Shown here one piece after another: positions 44,111 to 55,850 of a stretch of 64,000 nt of DNA. Each line of letters begins with the position of its first letter. Positions within the stretch are counted from its first letter, which is position 1. Origin of the DNA: Nageia nagi (lineage: Eukaryota > Pinophyta); the NCBI GenBank assembly GCA_050084985.1, contig JBITNC010000001.1:204786001-204850000 (forward strand), read 5' to 3'. Under the pieces are notes generated by a model, which had not been told where the DNA came from, did no database searches, and was given only the letters and a program-made list of their open reading frames with translations. The translations under genes and the position numbers were made by a program.

Positions 44111-46297
44111 GTGTCTCCTTTGATCCCTTTAAGGGATACCCCTTTATCAGTTGTATTTGACTCATCCCTAAAAACTTCTTCACCTCCTTTACCTCCTGCA
44201 TGTCCTCCAAGTATGGCTCAACCAACAAACTTCCTTGCTTGGAATAATAGTAATCCTTTGGTTATAGCTACTAATTCACCACCTATACCTCAAGTAGCCT
44301 TTAAAGTTTTGCCTAAGTATGATGGCTCTGAAAAGATTCCATATGAGCACTATCAAGATGTACCTTTGTTAGCTTCAAGCTTTGACATCATTGATGAAAC
44401 TATGATGATAAGGTTATTATCACACTCTTTTGAAGGCAAAGCAGTTGAGTGGTTTAGAACTCTCACCCCCCAATCTATAAGTTCATGGGGAGAGTTATGT
44501 TAGGCCCTAATTAAAAGATTTTATATAGATGGTAATTATAGTAAGTTCCTTAACCTCATAACATGTATCAAAAGACATCTGCATGAATCTATTGATAATT
44601 TTAATATTAGGTTTGAAAGAACATGAAAATCCATACCAGTAAGGATAAGACCAATAAATGCTCAAGCTCTGGTATATTATCAAAAATATTTTCTTCTTGA
44701 CCTCAATATGCTTATTATTATGTTAGGAGATGCATTCCTAGATGTTTACTAGATAGCAAAGACTATAGAACATACCTTGGTGTCCTTTGGTAAAGTGCAA
44801 CCTAGAATAATTATGCCTATATTTCCAAGTTTATCTCCTAAATAAACTTTGCAAATAGGTCACCCTGGAGTTCTAACCTTACCACCTCCTCCCAAACCTA
44901 CTATTCAAAATCAACAACCAACATTACTTGCTCTTGCATCCATAAGCGCTAGTATTGAACCTAAATCTCAAGAAGAGGATAGAATAAGGTAGTTGGAGAT
45001 AACTATAAGAAATCTAACCAATAAGCTCACTCTACAAGAAAGGTAGAATCATGTATTTAACTATAAAAGATATGATAATTAGTATCAACCAAGATTCCAA
45101 CCTAAGATCAATCAACCAGAATAGTCTAATCCTCCTAAAGTAATTAAGAATGTTGTTATGACTAGTTCTATAGATAGTGCTACTTCGGCTAATACAGAGT
45201 GGTGTCCACCATGTTCAACCTCTCATTTTACAAATTCATGTGTGGTATATCAACATCAATATTTGGGGTTACATTCTAACCAAATGGTAGAACCTACTTC
45301 AGATCCTATTGCTAACTTCATAATGGTCAACTTTTGGATTTTTGGATTTGCTAAGGAATAAGCAAATTATGTTCAAACCAGAGCAACTTCTTTAGCAGCC
45401 TCACATTAACCTCAAGCCACTCAGTAGTATCAATCTCCCACTCAAGCCCAACCTGAACCTAAAAAAGCTAAGACTCCCTTAGCCCAGTCACAAAATCAAT
45501 GTCATCAAGTCCCTTTTAATCTAGGTGTTATTCCATCAAGTCCAGGAATTGTCCCATCAAACACAAGTACTAATGCCTTGGGTGAAGCCAACCCTATTGC
45601 AATAAGAAAAGAAGTCTTAGAGAAGGAAAGACCCAACACATTGATATATCATTTTATCATTGATTATCATAAAGAAAAGGCTACTCAACATTTTAGAACA
45701 CATAAGAAAGCTAAACCAAGTAAGTCCATCCCATATGCTCCATATAATATTGTGAAATAATTGAAGAAAACTCCTTCTAAGATGATGATGTTTGATGCAT
45801 TAAAGATGCCAGATCAATTAGATCTTTTGCAAGAAGCTTTAAAATTAAGAAACAATAAAAAAAGAACAAATGAAGAAAATCTTATCTATGTTGTGTCTAA
45901 ATTTGTCCCTCTAGCTCTAATAGGTGTAACAAGATACCCACCTTTCTATTTATCCCTAAGATTAGAAGGTTGGGTAGTAAATAATTGTATGATTGATACT
46001 AAAGCTACCATAACTATTATCCCCAAAGTTGTTGTAGACAAAATGAAATTATACATTACAAAATGCATTGATGGTGTCATATAGTTGAATTCTTCCTTAG
46101 TTGATATTGTTGGTAGTGTTAAAGGTGTTCAAATAACCTTGAATGAATTTCTTGATATTCGTGTTGTCCAAGACATTATTGTAGTTGATATTTCACCTCT
46201 ATTCAAAATTTATCTTTCTAGAGAATTTACTACTAAATTGGGAGGGTACCTAGCCTTAGACTATAATCATCTACTATTTCATTTCCAAAATAAATAG
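44111..46297 (+). pseudogene. Gag and protease of element C, broken by stops
   Basis: One frame runs from 44111 to 46297 with internal stops only. The Gag core has FKVLPKYDGSEKIPYEHYQD, LLSHSFEGKAVEWFRTL, ISSWGELC and, after a stop, LIKRFYIDGNYSKF, matching the gypsy Gag domain. A Pro/Gln-rich linker and a Cys-containing stretch (WCPPCSTSHFTNSC, near 45200) follow. The protease part has YPPFYLSLRLEGW and CMIDTKATITIIPKVVV, where the family has D-S/T-G; Gly is Lys here. Most stops are TAG or TAA. No ATG is found near the start, which could lie further upstream. Confidence 0.82.
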
Positions 46298-46539
46298 GTG
46301 AAGATTCTGAATGAGGTCACTAAAATTATTCATCTCAAGAGGATCAATGAAGTAAATTGCATAAATAATCCATAACTAGTGGAAATATTTGAAAGTGACA
46401 CACTAAGGGAATCACTACTAACAACTAAAGTTCTATCAACCAATGATCTGAATTATTAGGTTGTAAATGCTGGCATGGGTAATTATTATCTATATGAGAA
46501 AGTTAAGCTAGTTTCAATTACTGCTGATAAAGAACATGA

Positions 46540-47040
46540 GTTATGGATAATGTATTTTGATGGTTCTTGATGTAGACATGGATGTGGAGCTAGAGTGGTC
46601 TTCAAATATCTAAAAGAGACTACCAAAAGATTCTCTTTCTGATTTACATGGACCTATACAAATAATGCTACTGAGTATGAAGCCCTTTGCTTAGGATTAT
46701 GTAAAGCAATTAGTATAAGTATTACATGTCTAATTGTCTATGGTGATTCTAAGTTAGTCATCAAGCAAGTTAGAAATTAGATCAGTGCAAAGCACCATTA
46801 TCTCAAAAACTATAGGAATATAGTGTGGGATTTATTGGAGTCATTTCTAGCTATCAATTTTGTATTTATTCTTAGAAAGAGGATGCACTTGTTAGAAGAA
46901 GAGCATGTTATAACCCTACTCATTATAAAAGAGGGACTCTTGGAGTTAAAGTTGAATGTAGGCCTTCAGTACTTGATGTTGCAAAATTCTGGTAGATATT
47001 TAACTATGATGAGCATATTATCAATTTTCTTGTAGATGAA
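46540..47040 (+). pseudogene. aRNH of element C, located before reverse transcriptase
   Basis: The translation gives LWIMYFDGS, a TGA, CRHGCGARVVF, then FTWTYTNNATEYEALCLGLC and VYGDSKLVIKQVRN, a TAG, and ISAKHHYLKNY. The catalytic Asp, Glu and Asp are all kept (FDGS, EYEAL, GDSKLV). The tail then has VECRPSVLDVAKFW and DEHIINFLVDEA, after a frame change. The same tail occurs in element B. The region sits between protease and reverse transcriptase. Confidence 0.9.
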
Positions 47041-47259
47041 GCAATGGCTCACACTTTTGGTACTTGGGATATGCTTGATTGTTTCTAAGAATCAGACATC
47101 ATTCAACTTAAAAAAAATGTAGCACCAAAAGGATTGCTCTCTTTCGAAAGACTATTTGATTCATAATATGTTCTAAGGGCTAAGTCTTCAATCATCTTAA
47201 AGAAGAATTATGTTGAGCTAAAGGTAGAACCCAATAAATTCATAATAGTTGGTTCAAAA

Positions 47260-48660
47260 TGTTATAGTGAAGAAAAGGCCACTATGTCTCAGGTTTATCA
47301 TGAGTTTTCTTAGGTGATTGCTTGGACTTATGATGATATTAATATGTATGAAAAAGATGTCATCCAACACATGGTTGAGCTTGAACTAGAAGCTAAACCA
47401 TACAAACAAAAATAGAGACCTGTAAATCTAAAAATAAAAGAAGCTATGAAATAGAAGTTAATCAAGCTCCTAGATTCAAAAATTATTTATCCCATCAAGC
47501 ATTCCTTTTGGGTTGCAAATTTAGTTCATGTGAGTAAGAAAAGTGGTAAAATCAAACTCTGTGTTGATTTTAGAAATTTGAATAAAGTGTCCCTAAAAGA
47601 TAATTATCCTCTCCCTCTTATGGAGCAAATCTTACATACAGTAGCCAGAGCTTGCTATTTTTCAATGATCGATGGTTACTCAGGATTTAACCAAATTTGG
47701 GTGAAGGATGAAGATCAATTCAAGATAGCATTTATGACTAAATGGGGCACATTTGCTTTTCAAAGGATGTTGTTTGATCTTTCTAATGTAGGAGCTACTT
47801 TTGAAATATCCATAGATCATACATTTAAAGAGTTAATAAACAAGATTATATTGATCTATCTAGATGATATCACTATCTTCTCCAAAAGTAAAAGTGATCA
47901 CCTAGAACATATAAGATTAGTCTTTGAAAAATGCATGAAATTTGGCATTTCAATCAACCCAAAAAATTCTATTTTTATGGTCAACCAAGGAAGGTTACTT
48001 GGTCATATTGTCTCAAAAGAAGGGTTAGCAATTGACCTAGATAGAGTAAAAGCTATAGAGGTATTACCAATTCCCTCTAACAAGAAGGCATTATAGTCAT
48101 TCCTTGGTTAGATCAATTTTGTTAAGAAATTTATTAATAATTTTTCAAGAATTATATCTCCAATCACTTCAATGCTAATAAAAGATGCTATATTTTCCTT
48201 ATCTTGTGAAGCAAAAGTAGCCTTCAAAGAGATAAAAAAGGCTATAATAGAAGCTTCTATGCTCAAAAAGTTTGATATGTCAAAATATTTCATCATATAT
48301 GCACATGGATTAGATAGAAGCATTGCTATAATTCTTGCACAAAATGATGATAATAATGAGGAACACCCAGTTGCCTTTCATAATTAGACACTGCATCAAC
48401 ACCAACAAAGGTACCCATTTATTAAAAAATAAGTGTTTTCCATTATGAAAGGACTTAAAAAGTTCAAACATTATGTCTCCCATAATAGAATATTTGTATA
48501 TACTATTCACTAAATGTAATAAATTACATTATACAAGGAGACCTAGGTGAAAGAAGAGCTAGTTGGATCACTAAGATAATAGAATATGATGTAGATATCA
48601 AGCTAACCAAGCTAATCAAAGTTAGATCTCTCCATGGTTGAAACTTCATATATGATTTCT
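47260..48660 (+). pseudogene. Reverse transcriptase and RNase H of element C
   Basis: The region upstream of the polymerase includes VIAWTYDDI and PYKQK. The polymerase is open from 47530 to 48096 and contains KLCVDFRNLNKVSLKDNYPL, MIDGYSGFNQI and the intact catalytic LIYLDDITIFSKS. After a TAG, SFLG, a second TAG and INFVKKF follow (family LRSFLGQINFL). RNase H follows with AFKEIKKAI, FDMSKYFIIYAHGLDRSIA and, after a frame change at about 48530, GDLGERRASWITKIIEYDVD, typical of Tat/Ogre elements. The catalytic YLDD is preserved although the gene is broken. Confidence 0.9.
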
Positions 48661-48829
48661 CTAGTGGAAGAATAGCAACAACTTAATTAAGAAAATGGTT
48701 GGATTAAGCAAATTATTATTATTTTCAAATAGGTAAATGCCTTGAAGCTCTAGATTGATTCCAAAAAAAGAGATTCAAATTGCATGCCCTTAAATTTGTT
48801 ATGATAGATGACCACCCTTCTCAGATGCA

Positions 48830-49936
48830 TGACTAAAGATGAATCCTAAAGGGAATTCCATGAATTTCATTATAGATTCTTTGGTGGGCATTATAGTGGG
48901 CCTACTATAGCAGCAAAAGTGTTATAAGCTAGATACTACTAGCCCACTCTATTTCAAGATTCATTTAAGATTGCACAAGAATGTGATAAATGCAATAGAT
49001 TTGTGAGAAAAAGAAGATAAGTTGCAATGCCTCTCAAACTTGTGATAGTTGAAGAGCTTTTTTAGTAGTGGGGTATGGACTTTGTTGGTGTCATAAACCC
49101 TAATTCTTTAGCAGGTTACAAATTTATTTTAAGTGCAATAGACTACTTCATTAGATGGTAAGAGGTAATGCCATGCTAAAATGTAGATCAAGAAGTGGTA
49201 ATGGAAATGATTAAAAGAATTATCACCCTCTTTGGAATCCCACAAACTATAGTGTTAGATAATGGTTTGACATTTATCAAAGGTTATCTATCAAGCTTTG
49301 TAGCTCAATATGGAATCTATTAGTTATTCTCTTCAAACTGTTACCCATAGGGTAACAGGTTAGCTGAATCAACCAACAAAAATCTAACTTGGATCATTAA
49401 AAGAATAATTGATGGAAATCCTACATAGTGGCATACATAGTTGGACTATACATTATGGGTTGATAGAATTAGTATAAAATTATTAATAAAGACATCCCCA
49501 TATGCATTGGTATATGGAAAAAGACCAATGTTGCTAGTACACATGGAGTTACCAGCTTTAAAAATCCTACTAGAAATGGAAGACCATGACTTTGAGACAT
49601 TACACTCCAGATATAATCAGCTCTTGAAATTGGAGGAAGATCATAATAAAGCATATGAGTCATTTTAGCATCACTAGCACATCATTAAGAGGTGGTTTGA
49701 TAAGAAAAAGTCTTCCTAGGTGAAGTTTGAACTAGGTGATATTATCCTCAAATGGGATGAGGAAAGAGAAAGACCCAGAAGACATAAAAAATTTGACTCT
49801 CTTTGGAGCGGACCCTACATCATTACCCAAGCCATGCAAAATAATGCGTTCAAGTTACAAGATGTTACCGAGTCCTAGGAATTACCTATTCCCATCAACG
49901 AGATCTATTTAAAATATTATCAATTGATGAGGTAAA
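48830..49936 (+). pseudogene. Integrase of element C
   Basis: An HHCC region (HYRFFGGHYSGPTIAAKVL, then CDKCNRFVRKRR) precedes the core. The core keeps all three catalytic residues: Asp in WGMDFVGVINP, Asp in TIVLDNGLTF and Glu in GNRLAESTNKNL. The C-terminal domain has KFELGDIILKWDEERERP, SLWSGPYIITQAM and INEIYLKYYQLMR before the final stop. In-frame TAGs occur at 49063, 49066, 49321, 49348, 49426 and 49438. Four of these fall in the conserved contexts xxWGMDF, YxLFSSN and CYPxGN, where Tat integrases have Gln. Confidence 0.9.
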
Positions 49937-50423
49937 TTTGCATTCCCTATAAGACATTATACAATATAAATATTGTAAATATTTATTTCAAAAAAGAAAT
50001 TGTATAATTTTTGAAAAAGTAAATAGTCTTTAATGATCAAATTTAATTTAGTATTATTAAGAGTTAATGTTAGCATGCTACCAAGCTATCAAATTTAATT
50101 CAACTTAGTTAAGAATTAATGCTGACACATTACCAAGCTATCACTAAATTAAACAACATTTAAGGAAATATTTCCTTGGATTTCATGAACCACCATATAG
50201 GTACTACAAATTAAGTTTGGTGTGCTTTGAATTTATTAATCCAACTTGTGCCAGCTCAATCTGTACAATGCATGAGTCTCAAGATCCTTAAGAAGTAATT
50301 ATTATCAATAGAAATCTTATTAATATTGGACAAATAAAACTCCTCCCATGCTCTATAGTTTGACACTTATCAAATTTTGAGCACTCAAGTTTTTAGAGAA
50401 ATCAAAATTAAGAGATTTCAGAG
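49937..50423 (+). other. Spacer between integrase and the extra coding region of element C
   Basis: AT-rich and non-coding. A unit of about 57 bp containing ACCAAGCTATCA is repeated near 50060 and 50115 with divergence. Confidence 0.6.
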
Positions 50424-53400
50424 CTAATTTGTATTGAGAAAAAGAGAAGATGGTGATCTATTTTTAATGATTACCAGAGGTTCAAATAAAAGTGATAATA
50501 TCATGGAAACCTCTTAATCATATTATGCAATCAAAGTGGAATAAATTGATACTGACTTGCTCTCTCTATAAGAAGAATATCTTGAGAATGCTCTAGGAGT
50601 GAACTGGACTAAGATGGAGTAATTAGTCACATATATACATGGAAAATTGACCCTAGCTATATTATTTTGAGGCTTAGTACAATTGAGTTGAGTGAAAAAG
50701 AAAAATCCCTTGCTCATTCAAGAAGGGATGTTATGGTTGATCAAGGCTTGGCATATTATGTGCCCTATGAGTCCTTCACTTGCACCAAGCTTTTGTACTC
50801 TCTTGCACATAGGCATCATCAAAAGGGGTACCAAATTGGTATGTTCAAGAGCACCAAAGAGGGAGACACTGCTGAGCTAGTATTTGAAGTAGTGCTAGAT
50901 TACTCTCCTGATTCTATTGTCCAAGCATTTACTATTGTAGCAGATTGGACATTTCATGTCAAAAAATAAATTGATTTGAAAAAGAAAAAATTTGATTTTT
51001 ATATCAATCAAGATGAGATGCTAAGTTGGGTTAGTGGGAGATACTAGGACAATGGAAAGGTAAAACTATTAGCAAGCTACCAAATAGCTCTTTTTTAAAG
51101 GAAGAAAGATAGAGAAGTGCTACAGGCACTCATAATCATTTTAGAAAAGAAGACCCAGATAGAAGCAGATAAAGCCATGGTGTACATGGACTATAATATC
51201 TTAGAAGCCCATGTCTGCTATGATTTCCTAGCTTTCATAATCAAATAAATCAAAATATGTTTATTTAAAATAGAAAAATCAAATTTCAAACATTATTCCT
51301 ATCTTTGGTGGCTTTTTTCCATCAAAATTTGGACAAACTAGTTTTAGTGTTGCAACGATGCCAATTGACCTGATGGTGCCAGTTTTGACCAAGTTGCATG
51401 GATCCTACTATGAGTTTATGGATAAGTTCTATGCAACTACAAAGAAAATTTTGATTGGAAAATTTTCCAGTAGGCTACGCAAGAACACAATGAGGGAGCT
51501 ACAAGGTAGGAATAAAATTGATGACTAGTACTTCTTAAGAGATCACACCATAATAATAAGGTATGGGTATTTTGAAAAACCCTTCTTTTTGCCCAAGTAT
51601 GTTACCTCATAATTGTATTAAATAGAAATGGGTAGGTAGATTTGTGCTATAGAAAGTAAATATGGGGCTAGGGGTAATTTCAAGTCTATTGTGAATATAC
51701 CAGCATCTACAAAAAATTTCACTCTATTAGAGATTAGATGTACAGATAGTATTACCCAATTCATTGTACAAAATTTCAAATTAGATAAGGTGGGAACTGC
51801 ATGGATTTATGACCCATCAGGGGAAATGACTTAGTTAATAAGAACTAGCAAGAAATGTCCAACATTCATCCATGATAGTAGGCCTTATATTGAATATTTT
51901 GTAAATAAAATGAAGCAAGAGGTAGAATTATACCTAGATTGGGAATTTGTACCTTTAAATAAAGCTTATATGGCTTTGGAAGGAATAAAGAAATATAGAA
52001 ATTAGAAGAATAAGAGGTAATATTTTTTCCTCAACCCAGAGGTCCTCACTCAATTAACAAAGCTTGGGTGGGGTCCAAATAAAATTCATTATTTTACTAA
52101 ATTCATATTTGAGTATACTACAAAAATTCATCACATTGAAGGTGAATTATTTGAAAAATTAAAACATCCCAAATATTGGGAGGTAAAGTATTCCAAAGAT
52201 CCTCTGCTAGAGTTGGGACATCCCCTTCCTCCTCATTTTTGCAAGAAACTTGTTACAAAGGAGAGGATAATGTAGATAGAGTGAACATCTAGTGTGGTTC
52301 GAGCTCCAAAGAAGGGGGAACAAGGTCCTTCAAACACCACCACTTCTTCCTAATAACCTTCTCCTAAGAAGAAAAGAAAGATTAAAACTCTTGCTTAAAA
52401 AGAGCAAAAATTAGAGGAGCAAATCCCATAAAAAAGGAACAAGGTCATAATCACAAGTGACTATACCTTCACCTTCAAAGGTAGTGGAAGAACATCCAAG
52501 GGTGGTTATAGTAAAAAATTTTGATCTTGAAGAGTTTAAAGAGCCAAAATATACTGAAGTTGGTGGTGCAAAACAAGCAAAAGAATAATAATGAGAAGAA
52601 ACCCTTGCAAAAGAAGAAAACTAGATGCCACAAAGTGAGGGAAGTGTACCTAAGGTTGAAAAGATAGTAATAGGGGTGCTCAAAGGAGGGTTAGGAGATG
52701 ATGAATTCAAAAAGAAGGACTCTAGCCCAATGGATAAGCTTGAGGAAGAAGGTGAGGTAATGGAAGAGGTTGACCTATAACTAGCAGTCCGGTAGCAAAC
52801 TCCTCCTCAGAAACCCCAACCAATTTAGCAAGCCAAGACACCTATTGCAAGTGAAATAATTCCCACTCATTCTTTTATCCATATTACCTCCCAAGAGGAA
52901 ATAAAGTCCATTTTTTCTATGCAAATTACAGAACCCATTGATTGGGTAACTTTTATAAATAAATCTCCTATGCTCCCTGAGCAACAGTTGAGAATTTTGA
53001 GTAAAGTGACAAAGATAAGAGATATAAAAATTGCTTAGATGCCTTTCAAAGAAGGATATTTAGAGATGACTCCTACAATGGTAGTAAGTGTAAATATGTA
53101 GAGTGCACCAGCTATTGATCAATCCGAATTTCTAGTGAACAGTTTAATGGTATTAAGAAAAAGTCTTCAATAAATGGAGACTAAAATTGAGAAATTAAAT
53201 AAGAAGATTGATCAATATAAGAAAGACTGCTCCATTAAGGATAAAATAATAATTGGGTTGCAGAATAGTAATAAAGATTTGATTATAAATCTTAAGAAGA
53301 AAAAAATAGAATTTGATAAGAGCATGGCAACATCAAAAGATGAGCTAAACACTACAAACTAAGTAATAGAAGAACTCAAAACTCAAGCTGTAGTCGTAGA

Positions 53401-54199
53401 TGCTCAAAAAATAAAATAGATTAAGGCTAAAGTGCAAACTATCAGTGCAAAAAATAAAATTCTATTAGAAGATAATGTAAAGTTGTTACTACTAATGAAG
53501 AATTTCAAAAAATCATTGGTAGAGCAAGTTGGTGATAGAATGGTAACATTATCTCACTTGCATCTAGTCAAGGAATAAGCAATGCAGGCCATTAAAGAAT
53601 TTCATGCTCAAAGTGCTCTTCATAAGCTAGCTCTAGACATACCTAGAAAAGTGTTAGAGAGGATGTAGGTCTAAATAAGCAATCTAACCAAAAAGGAGTT
53701 TGCAACAGTCTCCCCAAAGCCTAAGCAATCTTATCAAAAAAGAATTCAAGAAATATGTGATTTCCAAAGCTTAGCATTCAATATGGATATAAATAAACAC
53801 TAGCTCATAACAGAATTGGGATTTGTTAACAAATTCTTTAATTCTTTATTTGAAATAAAAGCTTCCAAAATATGGAAAGAAAAAAAGTATAGGGTAGTGC
53901 TACAAATTAGGTAGCCAGTACCATTCAATTTTTGGAGCAATTTTTTTTTGAGACAAATCTCAGATTTGTAATAAATAAATGAGTTGGCTCAGGAAGCCAT
54001 TGTAAAGTTTTTACATGTTGGAAAGCTAAATAGTTTCTTGGAAGGGTTCAAAGTAGATACTAAGAATACTAAGGTATCCCTCATCCTCTCACAACCTAAT
54101 TACAAAGAATTGAGTAAACTAAATAAAAATATGCAAGCATTCCTCCCTCCAGACATGATGGTAGCAATTGAGACTGCAACAAGGTCCACTTCTAGGTAA
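50424..54199 (+). pseudogene. Long extra coding region after integrase in element C, function unknown
   Basis: About 3.8 kb of degraded coding sequence in the sense of the element lies between integrase and the 3' LTR. Long readable pieces are separated mainly by TAG/TAA stops and a few frame changes. Examples are LAYYVPYESFTCTKLLYSLA (about 50740), DYSPDSIVQAFTIVADWTFH (about 50900), SVATMPIDLMVPVLTKLHGS (about 51340), NPEVLTQLTKLGWGPNKIHY (about 52030), a Lys-rich region near 52300-52700, and a charged coiled-coil-like segment from 53174 (METKIEKLNKKIDQYKKDC). The last piece ends at 54199 (FLPPDMMVAIETATRSTS). I see no obvious signal peptide or membrane anchor, so an envelope-like role is not supported. 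I do not recognise the family. Confidence 0.7.
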
Positions 54200-54763
54200 G
54201 CTACTAGGAGTGATAACTAATGAGTTCTTTTCTCCAGTAGGCAAAGACCCCTAAGAGCTACCAAAATATTGTATTCCTCTAGAATAACATTAAAAATTTG
54301 GATAATTCTACTATTCTTCATTCTTTAGTATTACATTCTTTATTACCTAGGAGCTATGTAAATAAGAGTACCCGCGGGGGGGGAACACTATTCTTTTAGA
54401 GCCTTCATGACTTGTAAGATTTTTGTAGAAATTCTTCCTCTATTCTCATTACTTTTCCTTAGACTCTTGATAGTCATTTTTAATAAATAAAGTCACCTGG
54501 GAGTTTTTTCATTCTTTAATACCTAGGAATTATGTAAATAAGGTTACTTAGGAGTTATGTTAATAAGTCTTGTGTCAATTTTGTATTCTTTTATTTTTTA
54601 GTAACCAAGAATTGATAATCCTCATGAATCATGTCATCTTCTTCAAGTATACTCAAGAAGTCATGAATATAAAAGTTCTCAAAGTCATATTTATTACCTT
54701 AGAGTGTTTAGGAATTGTTGACACAAATGTCCAGAACTTGTACATATTTAGAGTTCCATTTGT

Positions 54764-55250
54764 GAAGAATATCAACAGTGCCTAGGGATTTTAAAAGATG
54801 AAATCACAATTTTTGATGAAAATCAATGGGTCTTAGAATAAGAAATGGTAGGTGAAGAACATTAGTAGAGCCCAACAATTTCAGAAGATGATGTCACATT
54901 TTTTAATGAAAACCAATAGGTCTTAGAACAAGGAATGGCGGGTGAAGACTTTTGAAGAACATTAGTAGAGCCTAGTGATTTCAAAAGATGATGTTACATT
55001 TTTTTTATGAAAATTAGTGGGTCCTAGAATACAGAATGGTAGGTGAAGACTTTTGAAGAACATCAATAAAGCTCGATGATTTCAAAAGACGACATCACAT
55101 TTTTTTGTGAAAATCAATGGGTCCCAGAATAACGAATGGTGAGTTAAGACTTTTAAAGAACATCAGTAGAGCCTAATGATTTTATAAGATGATGTCACAT
55201 TTTTTTTATAGAAATCAATGGGTTCCAAAAGAACTAGATCATCAACAAAG
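54764..55250 (+). repeat. Five-unit ~100-bp tandem array in the 3' LTR of element C
   Basis: The same array as in the 5' LTR. The 8-bp cores read TGAAATCA (54799), TGATGTCA (54889), TGATGTTA (54989), CGACATCA (55090) and TGATGTCA (55190). Units are about 100 bp and begin GAAGAAYAT in most copies. Confidence 0.85.
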
Positions 55251-55841
55251 CTCGAAAGAACAACATAGAGGCTACTAAGAAAATAAAAGAGTAGTTCATG
55301 AGAAAGATTACCCAGGTCCACTTCATCTTAAGTGTTTTACCTTTGAGGCCATGTTAATGTGTTGACACTAACTCATTTCCACATAACAGTGGTAATTTTT
55401 TTTGATTTAAGTGAACATAATGTCTACCAACCATTATTAATCTGATTACTAACATCAATAGTAGATCATAAAGATTGTAGAGAGCAGATGGAGGCTAATA
55501 AAGCATACAACCAAATTGTACCAATCAATCTGCAATCAAATAATTGCTTAATCAATGATAATGTTACTTTTAATCAGCAACAATGTTATATTCAATCAAT
55601 TACAAGGTCGAGGGAGGAGCAATCAATGACATGTCAGAAAGATTATAGCTCTATGGACATGGCTAACCAAAAGTTACAAATCCCCAAATAGTTCAGATAG
55701 TTGATGTTGATTAGTACTTATTCACTATATAATCTAGCATAGTTATATCATTTATGTAAATAGTATTGTTATAGTTATTTCATTCAATGATAGTAGTAAT
55801 GTACATTAATGAGATTCAACCACCCAAACAGGGGAGAGTTG

Positions 55842-55850
55842 TATAAATAG
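55842..55850 (+). promoter_or_regulatory. Probable TATA box of element C 3' LTR
   Basis: TATAAATAG, identical to 43304-43312 in the 5' LTR. Confidence 0.6.

Noticed and set aside
44111-49936. Frequent in-frame TAG at Gln positions might suggest a genetic code in which TAG means Gln.
   Set aside because: TGA and TAA stops and frameshifts also occur, the intact Gag at 3996-4922 ends normally, and plant nuclear genes use the standard code. Cytosine deamination explains the pattern.
50424-54199. Interpretation of the extra coding region of element C as an envelope gene.
   Set aside because: I see no signal peptide, no clear membrane anchor and no glycoprotein-like Cys pattern. Position after integrase alone is not enough.
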